64,000 bases of DNA from Thioclava sp. GXIMD4216 (GCF_037949285.1 NZ_CP149926.1:1281501-1345500); one strand, 5' to 3'; counted from the first letter of the stretch, positions 42,214-53,351 are shown. Made by a program: numbers and translations. Notes: a model not told the origin generated them from the sequence alone.

Positions 42214-42273
42214 GGGGCGCTGCCCCTCTTGGGGCTTTGCCCCAATTCACCCCGGGATATTTGGGGCAGCTGG
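42214..42273. repeat. Intergenic palindromic repeat, copy B
   Basis: This 60-base element matches the reverse complement of 28772-28834: GGGGC...GCCCC arms, TTGGGGC and GCCCCAA arms, AATTCACCCCGGGATATTT and GGCAGCTGG. It lies between genes, as copy A does. Confidence 0.85.
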
Positions 42274-42283
42274 AGGCGGTCAT

Positions 42284-42310
42284 GAAAAAGGCACCCCGAA
42301 GGGTGCCTTT
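42284..42310 (-). terminator. Terminator after ilvC
   Basis: Arms GGCACCC and GGGTGCC around CGAA, followed on the minus strand by TTTTTC. It stands 20 bases past the ilvC stop. Confidence 0.88.
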
Positions 42311-42330
42311 CCTTGGATCTGGTCGGGCGC

Positions 42331-43935
<1,605 letters not shown>

Positions 43936-43939
<4 letters not shown>

Positions 43940-44394
43940 TCGCGCTGGATGATACGGACCGCCAGATCCTGCGGGCTTTGGCCGAGGATGGCACGCTGAA
44001 TGCCGGTGCTTTGGGGCGGCGGCTGGGGATGTCGCAGCCCTCGGCGTGGCGGCGGGTGAAGCGGTTGCAGGAGGCGGGCGTGCTGGCGGGGACGCGGGTG
44101 GTGATCGACCGCGCGGCGGTGGGCTTTGGGGTGACGGTCTTTCTGGGGATCAAGCTGGCGACCCGTGGCCGTGTCAGCCTTGAGGATTTCGAGCGCGCGG
44201 CAGGGGCGATCCCCGAGGTGCAGGTGATCCAGCACGTACTTGGACAGTTCGACTACCGGCTACAGGTGACGGCCCGTGACATCCCCGATTTCGAGCGCGT
44301 GCTGCGTCGGCGGATCATGACCCTTCCGGCTGTGGGCCATGTCGAGGCGAATGTGATGCTGTCGGAAGAGCGGCGGCTTGGGCCGCTTGGGTAA
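43936..44394 (+). CDS. Lrp/AsnC family regulator (second of tandem pair)
   Basis: This 152-residue paralogue has the same two domains as the preceding gene: TDRQILRALAEDGTLNAGALGRRLGMSQPSAWRRVKRLQ and EVQVIQHVLGQFDYRLQVTARDIPDFERVL. The two sequences are alike in length and layout but clearly diverged. The start overlaps the first gene's stop by four bases. A mixed oligomer of the two is possible. Confidence 0.9.
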
Positions 44395-44462
44395 TGGTCA
44401 AATATACGCCTTTTGGTTACTTTTTGGGCTATCCTTGGTAATGCTAGGTGAAATCAGGCCCT

Positions 44463-44479
44463 TGGCTTAGGGGCAGCAT
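44463..44479 (+). promoter_or_regulatory. Possible sigma-54 promoter of the urease operon
   Basis: TGGC at 44463-44466 and CAGCA at 44474-44478 put GG and GC exactly 12 bases apart, as in -24/-12 promoters, about 50 bases before ureD. The -12 box differs from TTGCA in two bases. Nitrogen control through sigma-54 would suit a urease operon. The match is weak and could be chance. Confidence 0.25.
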
Positions 44480-44526
44480 GGACCTTCGCGATATTTGCGG
44501 GGATCTATGCGGAAAGAGGAGAGCGT

Positions 44527-45330
44527 ATGTTTGACCAGAAGGGCCTGCCGCAGATGCAGCGCAGTCATGGCGAGGCTGCCGTGCGCTTTCATGCGGGGCG
44601 GCTGAAAGGGTTGCGTCAGCGTGGCTCGGCCAAGGCGCAACTGCCGCGGGTGGGTGATGTGCCGGAGGTGGTGTTTCTGAACACCTCGGGCGGGCTGACC
44701 TCGGGCGATACGCTGTCCTATGCGCTGGAGATCGAGGGCGGGCGGGTCGTGGCGACCACGCAGGCCGCCGAGCGCGCCTATCGCGCCGATCAGGGCGCGG
44801 CGCTTGTGCGGGTAAGCCATCAGGTGGGCGCGGGCGGCTGGCTGGATTGGCTGCCGCAGGAGACGATCCTGTTTGATCGGTCCAATATCGACCGTCACAC
44901 GGCGATCGAACTGGCCCCTGATGCGGGCTGTCTGATGCTGGAGGCCGTGGTGCTGGGGCGGCATGCGATGGGCGAGACGGTGGAAACGCTCGCGCTGCGC
45001 GACCGCCGCGAGATCCGCCGCGCGGGGCGGCCCGTGATGATCGAACCCTTCGCCATGGGCTCGCGCGAACTGGGGCAGAGGGGCGCGATCCTGGGCGATG
45101 CCCGTGCCTTTGCTACCGTGGTGATGTGCTGTCAGGGGGCGGAGGACGCGCTTGGCCGCCTGCGCGATGTGCTTGACGAAGAGGGGGTCGAGGCGGCAGC
45201 TTCGGGCTTTGACGGTAAGGTGATTATGCGGTGTATCGCCAAGGACGGCTGGCCGCTTCGGAAACAATTATTGCGGGCGATGGCGGTCTTGCGGGGCAAT
45301 AGGCCCGCGCCGCGTGTCTGGCAGATCTGA
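44527..45330 (+). CDS. ureD: Urease accessory protein UreD
   Basis: The 267-residue UreD scaffold of urease activation. Family words are [50 protein letters not shown] and [16 protein letters not shown]. It binds apo-urease with UreF and UreG for nickel insertion. GAGGAG 4 nt before the ATG supports this start; a second ATG nine codons on is possible. It opens the ureD-A-J-B-x-x-C-E-F-G cluster. Confidence 0.94.
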   Translation: MFDQKGLPQMQRSHGEAAVRFHAGRLKGLRQRGSAKAQLPRVGDVPEVVFLNTSGGLTSGDTLSYALEIEGGRVVATTQAAERAYRADQGAALVRVSHQVGAGGWLDWLPQETILFDRSNIDRHTAIELAPDAGCLMLEAVVLGRHAMGETVETLALRDRREIRRAGRPVMIEPFAMGSRELGQRGAILGDARAFATVVMCCQGAEDALGRLRDVLDEEGVEAAASGFDGKVIMRCIAKDGWPLRKQLLRAMAVLRGNRPAPRVWQI

Positions 45331-45344
45331 AGAAGAGGGATAAG

Positions 45345-45647
45345 ATGAACCTGACCCCGAGGGAAAAGGAAAAGCTGATGGTCAGCCTTGCCGCCATGGT
45401 GGCGCGCGGGCGGCTGGAACGCGGTGTGAAGCTCAACCACCCCGAGGCGATTGCGATCATCTCCGATTTCGTGGTCGAAGGCGCGCGGGCAGGCCGGTCT
45501 GTGGCCGAGCTGATGGAAACCGGCGCCGAGGTGATCACCCGCGAACAATGTATGGAGGGCATCCCCGAGATGATCCATTCCATTCAGGTCGAGGCCACTT
45601 TCCCCGATGGCACGAAACTCGTGACCGTCCACCATCCCATTCGTTGA
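45345..45647 (+). CDS. ureA: Urease subunit gamma
   Basis: The 100-residue small subunit. It starts [23 protein letters not shown], and [31 protein letters not shown] and [18 protein letters not shown] are conserved. It combines with UreB and UreC to form the nickel urease. It follows ureD after 14 bases. Confidence 0.97.
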   Translation: MNLTPREKEKLMVSLAAMVARGRLERGVKLNHPEAIAIISDFVVEGARAGRSVAELMETGAEVITREQCMEGIPEMIHSIQVEATFPDGTKLVTVHHPIR

Positions 45648-45680
45648 TACCCCCCCATTCGCTGATACCAAGGACATCCC

Positions 45681-46241
45681 ATGAAACATCTCAAGAAAAC
45701 CATTGCTGCCGCCGCTTTGCTGCCCAGCGTTGCTATGGCGCATCCGGGCCATGAGGCAGGCACTGTTTTGGCCGGTATGGCGCATCCGCTGTCTGGCGCG
45801 GACCATATTCTGGCGATGGTCGCCATTGGCCTGATGGCCGTGCAACTGGGTGGCCGCGCGCTTTGGGCGGTGCCTGCGGGCTTTGTGGGCGCGATGCTGG
45901 TGGGTGCGGCGATGGGCGCACATGGCGTGCCGTTCTTCTCGGTCGAGCCGCTGATCCTTGCCTCGATCATCGTGCTGGGCGCGGTGGTGGCGCTGTCGGC
46001 GCGCCTGCCGGTGACGGCTCTGGTGCCGATGGTGGCGCTTTTCGGCATGGCGCATGGCTGGGCGCATGGGGCGGAAGGTCCGGCCCATGGGATGGCGGGC
46101 TATTTCGCGGGCTTCGCGCTGGCCACGGCTGCTCTGCATCTGGCGGGCATGGTCTTTGGCCGTGTGATCCACCGTTTCGCTTTGCGCGGCTTGGGCCTTG
46201 CCACGGCGGCGGCGGGTCTTGCTTTGGCCTTTGCGGGGTAA
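45681..46241 (+). CDS. HupE/UreJ family nickel permease-like protein
   Basis: The 186-residue membrane protein has a signal-like first helix, a HPGHEAG motif after processing, and [19 protein letters not shown], the HupE/UreJ signature with metal-binding His/Asp. About six helices are visible. These proteins carry nickel or cobalt, and the place between ureA and ureB shows that it serves urease. The name ureJ or hupE is used for such genes. Confidence 0.9.
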   Translation: MKHLKKTIAAAALLPSVAMAHPGHEAGTVLAGMAHPLSGADHILAMVAIGLMAVQLGGRALWAVPAGFVGAMLVGAAMGAHGVPFFSVEPLILASIIVLGAVVALSARLPVTALVPMVALFGMAHGWAHGAEGPAHGMAGYFAGFALATAALHLAGMVFGRVIHRFALRGLGLATAAAGLALAFAG

Positions 46242-46245
46242 GCGC

Positions 46246-46551
46246 ATGATCCCCGGTGAAATCCTCCCCGCTGCAGGCGAGATCACGCTGAACGAAGGGC
46301 TGACCCCTATTACCCTTCTGGTCGCCAATACCGGAGACCGGCCTATTCAGGTCGGGAGCCACTACCATTTTGCCGAAACCAACCCCGGTCTGCAGTTCGA
46401 CCGCGAGGCCGCGCGGGGCTATCGTCTGGATATAGCCGCAGGCACCGCCGTGCGCTTCGAGCCGGGCCAGTCGCGCGAGGTCACTTTGGTGCCCTATCGC
46501 GGCACCCGCGAGGTCTGGGGCTTCAACCAGAAGGTCATGGGGAAGCTGTAA
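46246..46551 (+). CDS. ureB: Urease subunit beta
   Basis: The 101-residue beta subunit begins [18 protein letters not shown] and has the conserved [28 protein letters not shown] and [16 protein letters not shown]. The start at 46246 is the family start; the frame is open from 46198. It lies four bases after the hupE/ureJ-like gene. Confidence 0.96.
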   Translation: MIPGEILPAAGEITLNEGLTPITLLVANTGDRPIQVGSHYHFAETNPGLQFDREAARGYRLDIAAGTAVRFEPGQSREVTLVPYRGTREVWGFNQKVMGKL

Positions 46552-46568
46552 CCCCGAGGGAGCATATC

Positions 46569-46880
46569 ATGTCGCCAGTGACGGCCTATCGTTTATGGTT
46601 TGAATATGCCCGTATGATGGGCGAGGCGCAGATGGTGATTGCCATGCGTGTCGCCGGAATGGCCGGTTTCTGGTCGATAGCGCCCTCTGAGATGACGCGG
46701 ATGGTCGCGGAAAAACAGAAGGCCGCTGTGGAAAGCTGGACCAAAGCCTCGCAGGCGGCGGTCTCGGGCAAGCCGCCGGAGACGGTTGCTCGGGCGGCGC
46801 TGCGGCCTGTGGCGCGGCGGACACACGCCAATGTGAAACGGCTGGGCAAGCGTGGCCCTGCCGTTCCGGGGCGCAAATGA
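46569..46880 (+). CDS. Small hypothetical protein of Rhodobacteraceae urease operons ('antifreeze'-type annotation)
   Basis: The 103-residue protein has an N-terminal helical, Met-rich part (WFEYARMMGEAQMVIAMRVAGMAGFWSIAPSEMTRMVAEK) and a basic end (RTHANVKRLGKRGP). Similar short proteins are found in the urease operons of this family from memory, often under the name antifreeze protein, with no proof of that role; it resembles a short phasin-like helix bundle. It overlaps the next gene by ATGA, so it is part of the operon. Its link to urease is unknown. Confidence 0.6.
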   Translation: MSPVTAYRLWFEYARMMGEAQMVIAMRVAGMAGFWSIAPSEMTRMVAEKQKAAVESWTKASQAAVSGKPPETVARAALRPVARRTHANVKRLGKRGPAVPGRK

Positions 46881-47239
46881 GGGCGGCCGTGGTTGTAGCG
46901 CTTTTGTGGGGCGCACCCCTCTGGGCGCAAGACTGCGCGGACCCGCAGACGCAGGCCGATATGACGGGCTGCGCGGCGCTTGATTTCGCGCAAGCCGATG
47001 CCGCTCTGAACGCGGAATATGCTGCGACCCGCGACCGTGCCAAGGCGCGGGGCGCAGCTCAGGCCGATGCGCTCTTGCAGGCACAGCGGGCATGGATCGC
47101 CTATCGTGATGCCGCCTGCAAGGCGCAGGGGCTCGAATTCGAGGGTGGCTCCCTAGAGCCCATGGTCGTGGCTATGTGCAAGACCGAGCTAACACAGCGG
47201 CGCAGCGAGGATCTGCGCCGCCTCTACGAAAACCAGTGA
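46877..47239 (+). CDS. LprI/DUF1311 family exported protein
   Basis: The 120-residue protein has a signal peptide (MRAAVVVALLWGAPLWA, cut before QDCAD) and the DUF1311/LprI pattern with paired cysteines: CADPQTQADMTGCAALDFAQADAALNAEYAATRD and LQAQRAWIAYRDAACKAQ, then a last Cys in MCKTEL. LprI of Mycobacterium inhibits lysozyme; here the role is unknown. It lies within the urease operon, 12 bases before ureC. Confidence 0.82.
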   Translation: MRAAVVVALLWGAPLWAQDCADPQTQADMTGCAALDFAQADAALNAEYAATRDRAKARGAAQADALLQAQRAWIAYRDAACKAQGLEFEGGSLEPMVVAMCKTELTQRRSEDLRRLYENQ

Positions 47240-47251
47240 GTGGAGGCTTAG

Positions 47252-48958
47252 ATGCCCGCCAAGATTTCCCGCGCCACCTATGCCGATATGTTCGGCCCCA
47301 CCACCGGCGATCGTCTGCGCCTTGCCGATACCGATCTGATCATCGAGGTCGAACGTGACCTGACCACCTATGGCGAAGAGGTCAAATTCGGCGGCGGTAA
47401 GGTGATCCGCGATGGTATGGGCCAGAGCCAGATCACCCGTGCAGGCGGGGCAGTGGATACGGTCATCACCAATGCGCTGATCGTCGATCATTCGGGCATT
47501 TATAAGGCCGATGTGGCTTTGCGCGACGGGCGGATACATGCGATTGGCAAGGCGGGCAACCCCGATACCCAGCCGGGCGTGGATATCATCATCGGGCCGG
47601 GCACCGAGGTGATCGCGGGCGAGGGCAAGATCCTGACCGCAGGCGGGATGGATGCGCATATCCATTTCATCTGTCCCCAGCAGATCGAGGATGCGCTGGC
47701 CTCGGGCATCACCACCATGCTGGGCGGCGGCACCGGCCCCGCGCATGGGACGCTGGCCACCACCTGCACGCCCGGTCCGTGGCATATCTCGCGGATGCTG
47801 CAGTCTTTTGACGCCTTCCCGATGAACCTCGCGCTGTCGGGCAAGGGCAATGCCTCGCGCCCCGAGGCGCTGGTCGAGATGGTCAATGCCGGTGCCTGTG
47901 CTATGAAGCTGCATGAGGACTGGGGCACCACGCCCGCCGCTATCGACTGCTGCCTCTCGGTGGCCGACGATATGGATGTGCAGGTGATGATACATACCGA
48001 TACGCTCAATGAATCGGGCTTTGTCGAGAATACTCTGGCCGCGATCAATGGCCGCACGATCCACGCTTTCCATACCGAGGGCGCAGGCGGTGGCCATGCG
48101 CCCGACATTCTGCGCGTGGTGGGCGAGGAAAACGTGATCCCGTCCTCCACCAACCCGACCCGCCCCTATACCGGCAATACGGTGGAAGAGCATCTGGATA
48201 TGCTGATGGTCTGCCACCACCTCGATAACAAGGTCCCCGAAGATGTGGCCTTCGCCGAAAGCCGCATCCGCAAGGAGACCATCGCTGCCGAGGATATCTT
48301 GCATGATATGGGGGCCATGTCGATCATCAGTTCGGACAGTCAGGCGATGGGCCGCGTGGGCGAGGTCATCATCCGCTGCTGGCAGACCGCCGATAAGATG
48401 AAGAAACAGCGCGGCCGTCTGGCCGAGGAAACCGGCGAGAATGACAACGCCCGCGTCAAACGCTTCATTGCGAAATACACGATCAATCCGGCGATCTGCC
48501 ACGGGATCTCGCAGCATATCGGCTCGGTCGAGGTGGGTAAGCGCGCCGATCTGGTGCTCTGGAACCCTGCCTTCTTTGGCGCCAAGCCCGAGATGGTGCT
48601 GATGGGGGGGATGATCGTCTCGGCGCAGATGGGCGATCCGAATGGCTCGATCCCCGCGCAGCCCTTCTATACCCGCAATATGTTCGGCGCCTATGGCGGG
48701 GCGCTCGGGGCTTCGGCTGTGACCTTTGTCTCTCAGGCGGCCGAGGCCGATGGGGTCGCGGCCAAGCTGGGGCTGCAGAAACAGGTGCTGGCGGTGAAAG
48801 GCACGCGCGGCATCGGCAAGGCGGATATGATCCATAATGCCGCGCGCCCCAAGATCGAGGTGCATCCCGAAACCTATGAGGTGCGCGCCAATGGCGAGCT
48901 ATTGACCTGTGAACCCGCCACCGAACTGCCGCTTGCGCAGCGCTACTTCCTGTTCTGA
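47252..48958 (+). CDS. ureC: Urease subunit alpha
   Basis: The 568-residue catalytic subunit. Nickel ligands lie in [12 protein letters not shown] and [16 protein letters not shown], the carbamylated lysine is Lys219 in [12 protein letters not shown], and the flap contains VCHHLD. It hydrolyses urea to ammonia and carbamate. The length and motifs are fully normal. It is followed by a small minus-strand gene before ureE. Confidence 0.97.
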   Translation: MPAKISRATYADMFGPTTGDRLRLADTDLIIEVERDLTTYGEEVKFGGGKVIRDGMGQSQITRAGGAVDTVITNALIVDHSGIYKADVALRDGRIHAIGKAGNPDTQPGVDIIIGPGTEVIAGEGKILTAGGMDAHIHFICPQQIEDALASGITTMLGGGTGPAHGTLATTCTPGPWHISRMLQSFDAFPMNLALSGKGNASRPEALVEMVNAGACAMKLHEDWGTTPAAIDCCLSVADDMDVQVMIHTDTLNESGFVENTLAAINGRTIHAFHTEGAGGGHAPDILRVVGEENVIPSSTNPTRPYTGNTVEEHLDMLMVCHHLDNKVPEDVAFAESRIRKETIAAEDILHDMGAMSIISSDSQAMGRVGEVIIRCWQTADKMKKQRGRLAEETGENDNARVKRFIAKYTINPAICHGISQHIGSVEVGKRADLVLWNPAFFGAKPEMVLMGGMIVSAQMGDPNGSIPAQPFYTRNMFGAYGGALGASAVTFVSQAAEADGVAAKLGLQKQVLAVKGTRGIGKADMIHNAARPKIEVHPETYEVRANGELLTCEPATELPLAQRYFLF

Positions 48959-48977
48959 GAGGATGTGGCGCAGGCCC

Positions 48978-49328
48978 TCAACTGGCTCTGATCCGGCGGA
49001 ACAGCGTTTTGCGCGGCGGCGGGCCATCGATCTTGGCGATCTCGGGCAGATGCGCCAGCACGTCGGCCTGTGTCTTGCGGCGCAGGCGGATGGTGCGGGT
49101 GATCTTTTCGCGCGAATAGGACGGGTTCTTACGGATGTCGTCGGGCAGAAGACGCGGGTCGAAAATTCGCTCGCGGCTGGTGACAAGCTCGACCTTATGC
49201 CATTGGCCGATGCGCGGCATCTCGGCTTCGGTCAGCCATGCTTCGCGCAACTCTGCCTCTCGCTGGCGCAGCCGCATGATCTCCGAACGGATCTGCGCAA
49301 GTTCATCGGCGGGGGTAAGACCTGACAT
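48978..49328 (-). CDS. Hypothetical protein encoded antisense within the urease cluster
   Basis: The 116-residue hydrophilic protein starts MSGLTPADELAQIRSEIMRLRQREAELREAWLTEAEM, a probable short coiled coil, and ends with a basic region (SREKITRTIRLRRKTQADVLAHLPEI, PPRKTLFRRIR). I do not recognise it. GGAGAAGAGG 3 nt before the ATG is a strong ribosome-binding site, while the overlapping plus-strand frame lacks one. It sits between ureC and ureE, opposite to them. Confidence 0.65.
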   Translation of the reverse strand: MSGLTPADELAQIRSEIMRLRQREAELREAWLTEAEMPRIGQWHKVELVTSRERIFDPRLLPDDIRKNPSYSREKITRTIRLRRKTQADVLAHLPEIAKIDGPPPRKTLFRRIRAS

Positions 49329-49404
49329 ATGCCTCTTCTCCTATGCATCCTCGGGGCGAATATTCCGCAAGAATGTTAAAGACATATCTAACAATGAGGC
49401 CATT

Positions 49405-49992
49405 ATGAGCGAAAAAATCGTATCATCTGCAGTTGAATCCGCTGGACAGTGGCATTCCGCCGATGGCGCGGTCGCGCTGGATTACGAAGGGCGCTTTCTG
49501 CGGCGCAAACGGTTGACCATGCTGTCGGGGGAAAGCTTCCTTGTGGATCTGCCCGAGGTCACCAATCTGCGCGGCGGCGAGGCGTTTGTGCTGTCCGATG
49601 GGCGTCGGGTCGAGGTCACCTGTGCCGAGGAGCCCGTGCTGGTGATCACCGGAGATCTGGCGCGGCTGGCATGGCATATCGGCAACCGCCATACGCCTTG
49701 CCAGATCGACGCCGACAGGCTGGTGATCCGCGAAGACCATGTGCTTGAGGCGATGCTCAAGCAACTTGGCGCAACCGTCAGCCATGCGGATGCGCCCTTC
49801 GCCCCCGAGAGCGGCGCCTATGGCATGGGCCGCACGATGGGCCATGACCACGGGCCCGATCACACCCATGCCCACCATGATCATGATCACGGGCATGACC
49901 ACGGGCATGACCACGGGCATGACCACGGGCATGACCACGGGCACAGCCATGATCATGGGCATCATCACCATCACGACCATTCGCACGGGTAA
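49405..49992 (+). CDS. ureE: Urease accessory protein UreE
   Basis: The 195-residue nickel metallochaperone. The N-terminal domain contains RLTMLSGESFLVDLPEVTNLRGGEAFVLSDGR, and the metal-binding domain has AWHIGNRHTPCQ and DHVLEAMLKQLGATV. The tail (about 145-195) is almost pure His/Asp/Gly and should bind many nickel ions. It contains four exact 12-base repeats. The start at 49405 follows the long gap and fits the family; the frame is open from 49135. Confidence 0.95.
   Translation: MSEKIVSSAVESAGQWHSADGAVALDYEGRFLRRKRLTMLSGESFLVDLPEVTNLRGGEAFVLSDGRRVEVTCAEEPVLVITGDLARLAWHIGNRHTPCQIDADRLVIREDHVLEAMLKQLGATVSHADAPFAPESGAYGMGRTMGHDHGPDHTHAHHDHDHGHDHGHDHGHDHGHDHGHSHDHGHHHHHDHSHG
49891..49941 (+). 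repeat. 12-base tandem repeat in the ureE His tail
   Basis: The unit GGGCATGACCAC occurs four times in a row and codes for repeated Gly-His-Asp-His. Less regular copies flank it. Slippage here would alter the number of histidines without a frameshift, as the unit is four codons. Confidence 0.9.
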
Positions 49993-49996
49993 GGCG

Positions 49997-50632
49997 ATGG
50001 CAGCGGCACTTCTGTCTTTGGTGCAATGGATGTCTCCGGCCTTCCCGACCGGAGCCTTCGCCTATAGCCACGGGTTGGAGCAGGCGATAGCTACGGGCGA
50101 GGTCTCGGATGAGGCGGGGCTGTCGCAATGGCTGCGCGATATCCTGCATCACGGGGCGGGATGGAATGATGCGGTTCTTCTAGGCCTCGGGCTTCAGGGC
50201 CATGCCCTTGACGATCTGGATGCTCATGCCCGTGCGCTCTCCGCCAGTGCCGAGCGCCTGCGCGAAACGCTCGAGCAGGGCACGGCCTTCGCCAAAGCGC
50301 AGGCGCAGATGAATGGCACGGATGAGCCCGCCGAGGTCGCGCTGCCGGTGGCGGTGGCACAGGCCGCGCGGGGCATGGATCTGCCGCGCGAAGAGATTAT
50401 CGCCCTGTTTTTGCATAGCTTTGCGTCAAACCTTGTGTCCTGTGCGGTGCGCTTTGTGCCTTTGGGGCAGGCGCAGGGGCAAAGGGTGCTGGCGGGGCTG
50501 CACCCCGATATTGCGCAGATTGCCGCGAAAGCGAGCCACGCGGGTTTGGATGACCTCGCAGCGGCGGCCTTTCGTGCCGATCTGGGATCGATGCTGCATG
50601 AAACTCTGGATGTGCGCATCTTCAAGACATAG
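49997..50632 (+). CDS. ureF: Urease accessory protein UreF
   Basis: The 211-residue all-helical UreF has the conserved [29 protein letters not shown] and [37 protein letters not shown]. It gates UreG in the UreDFG activation complex. The start at 49997 is four bases after the ureE stop. The frame is open upstream across the ureE tail, which is not part of the protein. Confidence 0.94.
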   Translation: MAAALLSLVQWMSPAFPTGAFAYSHGLEQAIATGEVSDEAGLSQWLRDILHHGAGWNDAVLLGLGLQGHALDDLDAHARALSASAERLRETLEQGTAFAKAQAQMNGTDEPAEVALPVAVAQAARGMDLPREEIIALFLHSFASNLVSCAVRFVPLGQAQGQRVLAGLHPDIAQIAAKASHAGLDDLAAAAFRADLGSMLHETLDVRIFKT

Positions 50633-50663
50633 GGGTAAGCGGCCCCGCAAGAAGGAGACAGAA

Positions 50664-51287
50664 ATGGCAAACGGACCTTTGCGCGTCGGTATCGGCGGCC
50701 CCGTTGGCGTAGGCAAGACGACCCTGACCGAACAGCTGTGCCGCGCTTTGGCTGGTCGGTGTTCGATGGCGGTGGTGACCAATGACATCTACACCCGCGA
50801 GGATGCCGAGGCCCTGATGCGGGCGCAGGTGCTGCCTGCCGACCGCATCCGGGGCGTCGAGACCGGTGGCTGCCCGCATACCGCAATCCGCGAGGATGCC
50901 TCGATCAATCTGGCGGCGATTGCCGATCTGAATAAGGCCTTCCCCGATCTTGATCTGGTGCTGATCGAATCGGGCGGCGATAATCTGGCGGCAACCTTCA
51001 GCCCCGAGCTGGCCGATCTGACGATCTATGTCATCGACACGGCGGCAGGGCAGGACATCCCGCGCAAGCGGGGGCCGGGGGTGACGCGCTCGGATCTGCT
51101 GGTGGTCAATAAGACCGATCTTGCGCCCTATGTCGGAGTGGATACCGACCTCCTGCAAAGCGATACGGCCAAGGCGCGCGGCACGCGGCCCTATGTGCTG
51201 GCGCAGCTGAAAGCGGGCAAAGGCGTGCCCGAGATCGTGGCTTTTCTGGAAGAGGAAGGCGGGCTGGCTCTGCGGGAGCCTGCCTGA
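50664..51287 (+). CDS. ureG: Urease accessory GTPase UreG
   Basis: The 207-residue GTPase has the P-loop GGPVGVGKT (11-19), the nickel-binding CPH in [35 protein letters not shown] and the NKTD guanine site. It powers nickel delivery to urease. GAAGGAG is 9 nt before the ATG. Its stop meets that of ubiH-like gene with no gap (TGATCA). Confidence 0.96.
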   Translation: MANGPLRVGIGGPVGVGKTTLTEQLCRALAGRCSMAVVTNDIYTREDAEALMRAQVLPADRIRGVETGGCPHTAIREDASINLAAIADLNKAFPDLDLVLIESGGDNLAATFSPELADLTIYVIDTAAGQDIPRKRGPGVTRSDLLVVNKTDLAPYVGVDTDLLQSDTAKARGTRPYVLAQLKAGKGVPEIVAFLEEEGGLALREPA

Positions 51288-52493
51288 TCACTTCATCCCC
51301 AACCCCGCGCGCATCATCAGCTGGCGCACGGGTTTCAGCCCGTAGATCGCCCCCAAAGCGCCCGCCCGCAGATCGCGCAGCGGGCGCGGGGCGATCATCG
51401 AGACACGGTTGAGCATATCGATCCCCGCAATCCGTGCACGGACCTCGGGCCAGCGGGCGCGGTGATAGGCGGTCAGCATCTGCGCTGATCCCAGATCCTC
51501 GGCATGTTTGCGCGAAAGCTCCAGCAGGCAACCGATATCGGCAAGGCTCATGTTCAGCCCCTGCGCGCCAATCGGCGGGATCACATGGGCGGCCTCGGCA
51601 ATCAGCGCGACCCGCTCGCCGTTCAAAGCCTGTGCATGCTGTACCCGCATCGGCCAGACCGCGCGGCGGGTGGCCAGCGTCAGCGGGCCGAGGATGCCGG
51701 TCGAGCGTTCCAGCATGGCGGCTTCAAAGGCCTCTTTGTCCAGCGCGGCCAGACGGTCGGCTTCGGCGCCGCGCTCCATCCAGACGATAGCGGAACAATG
51801 CGCCCCATCGCGGTCGGGCAGGGGGACGAGGGTGAAAGGCCCGCCCGTGCGGTGGACCTCGGTCGAGACATTCTCATGCGGGACCGGATGGGTGACGGCG
51901 AAGGCCAGTGCCTTCTGGCCGTAGTGATGCAGCTTGGCCCCGATGCCCGCCGCCTGACGGATGAAACTGTCGCGCCCGTCGGCGCCGATCACCAGCTTGG
52001 CCTGAACAAGCGTGCCATCCGACAGCGTCACCCGCGCCTCGGCCCGCCGCGTCACCAGCCCCGTGGTGGCCACGCCCGCGCGGAAATCGACATTGGGCAG
52101 CTCGGCCAGACGGGCAACCATCTCGCGCCGCAACAGCCAGTTGGGGAGGTTCCAGCCAAAGGGCTGATCCGAAATGTCGGAGGCGTCAAAATCACGGGTC
52201 AGCCGCGCCTCGGGCTTTTCGCCGCCCGCATCAATGATCCGCATGATCTGCAGGGCCGCCGCAAAAGGCACCAGCCGTTGCCACAGCCCCGCCGCCTCAA
52301 GGATTTTCACGGAGGGCTGCAGGAAGGCCGTGGTGCGCATATCGGCCCCTTCGGCCTGCGCATCGGTGACAGGGGGCATCGGGTCCACGCAGATCACCTT
52401 GAAACCGGCCGTGCCGAAGGCTGCCGCTGCCGTTAGCCCCGCCACGCCACCGCCCGAAATCAGGATGTCGGTCTGGATCGGATCTATGCTCAT
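51288..52493 (-). CDS. UbiH/UbiF/COQ6-type FAD-dependent hydroxylase
   Basis: The 401-residue flavoprotein has the FAD-binding ILISGGGVAGLTAAAAFGTAGFKVICVD, the DG motif in VIGADGRDSFIR and the second FAD signature HVIPPIGAQGLNMSLADI. It belongs to the ubiquinone-ring hydroxylases (UbiH, UbiF, UbiL group). Which ring position it modifies cannot be told. It converges with ureG and is separately transcribed. Confidence 0.88.
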   Translation of the reverse strand: MSIDPIQTDILISGGGVAGLTAAAAFGTAGFKVICVDPMPPVTDAQAEGADMRTTAFLQPSVKILEAAGLWQRLVPFAAALQIMRIIDAGGEKPEARLTRDFDASDISDQPFGWNLPNWLLRREMVARLAELPNVDFRAGVATTGLVTRRAEARVTLSDGTLVQAKLVIGADGRDSFIRQAAGIGAKLHHYGQKALAFAVTHPVPHENVSTEVHRTGGPFTLVPLPDRDGAHCSAIVWMERGAEADRLAALDKEAFEAAMLERSTGILGPLTLATRRAVWPMRVQHAQALNGERVALIAEAAHVIPPIGAQGLNMSLADIGCLLELSRKHAEDLGSAQMLTAYHRARWPEVRARIAGIDMLNRVSMIAPRPLRDLRAGALGAIYGLKPVRQLMMRAGLGMK

Positions 52494-52556
52494 GGCGGCG
52501 GTCTTTCCTTGCTGTGTCTTGACCCTATCATAGCGCGGCTTGCGGCGAAGGCCAGA

Positions 52557-53240
52557 TCATCCGGCCTTGATCAGCTGCGCCAGAAAGCCGCTTAGGTCAT
52601 TGGTATGATGGCCGATATGATCTGCCTCAAGCGCCAGAGGCGCGACATGCACGGTCTGCATCCCCAATTTATGCGGCACCTCCAGATTGCGGGCGTCATC
52701 TTCGAACATCGCGCCCTCCTGCGGGCGGATGCCTGCCTTGCGGAAGACCATGTCAAAGGCTTCGGCCCGCGGTTTAGGGTGGAAATCGGCATGTTCGATG
52801 CCGTAGACCCCGTCAAACAGCCCCGACAGCCCCCGCGCCGCCAGCACCTGTTCGGCATAGGGGGCCGAGCCATTGGTATAGACGATCTTGCGCCCCGGCA
52901 GCGCGCGGATGCCCTGCGCCAGCATGGGGTCGGGCGTGAGCGCGTCAAAAGAGATATCATGCACCTCATGCAGGAAGGGCAGCGGGTCGATCTGATGTTC
53001 ATGCATCAGCCCCGCCAAAGTCGTGCCATAGAGCTTCCAGTAGTGGCTGCGCAGATGATGGGCGCGGGTCGCATCCACCTTCAGCTCGCGCATCACGTAA
53101 TCTGCCATCTTCACCTCGATCTGTGAAAACAGCGCCACCTCGGGCGGATAGAGCGTATTATCAAGGTCGAAGACCCAGTCCGACACATGGTCGAAGCCGG
53201 AAAGCGGGGGGAGGTTCGGGGTACGCATACTATGGTCCAT
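52557..53240 (-). CDS. HAD-family pyrimidine 5'-nucleotidase
   Basis: The 227-residue hydrolase has HAD motif I WVFDLDNTLYPP with the nucleophile Asp, motif II VYTNGSAPY, a lysine in DFHPKPRAEAFD and motif IV GAMFEDDARNLEV. These match the SDT1-like pyrimidine 5'-nucleotidase group found across alphaproteobacteria. The start is uncertain: ATGs at 53240, 53228 and 53273 all lack a clear ribosome-binding site. Confidence 0.85.
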   Translation of the reverse strand: MDHSMRTPNLPPLSGFDHVSDWVFDLDNTLYPPEVALFSQIEVKMADYVMRELKVDATRAHHLRSHYWKLYGTTLAGLMHEHQIDPLPFLHEVHDISFDALTPDPMLAQGIRALPGRKIVYTNGSAPYAEQVLAARGLSGLFDGVYGIEHADFHPKPRAEAFDMVFRKAGIRPQEGAMFEDDARNLEVPHKLGMQTVHVAPLALEADHIGHHTNDLSGFLAQLIKAG

Positions 53241-53351
53241 AGCGCGTTCGGGGGAATGGTGTAAATGTCGCACTTCTTCCGCTTGTCATATCCGGCGCTG
53301 GCTCCTAGGGTCGTCCGATGCAAAATGCGAGCCTGACAGGCGAGAGGGACA

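Larger units (their letters stand above)
42018..42330. other. Intergenic region between ileS and ilvC
   Basis: These 313 bases contain no gene I can support. They hold the ileS leader with a GC-rich hairpin at 42086-42116, the second copy of a palindromic repeat at 42214-42273, and the ilvC terminator at 42284-42310. Confidence 0.7.

Noticed and set aside
42018..42330. T-box riboswitch before ileS
   Set aside because: No T-box core or antiterminator is visible and Gram-negative ileS genes generally lack T-boxes; only a simple hairpin and a repeat are present.
49891..49941. Short regular repeats resembling a CRISPR or satellite
   Set aside because: The 12-base units have no spacers and code in frame for the UreE histidine tail.
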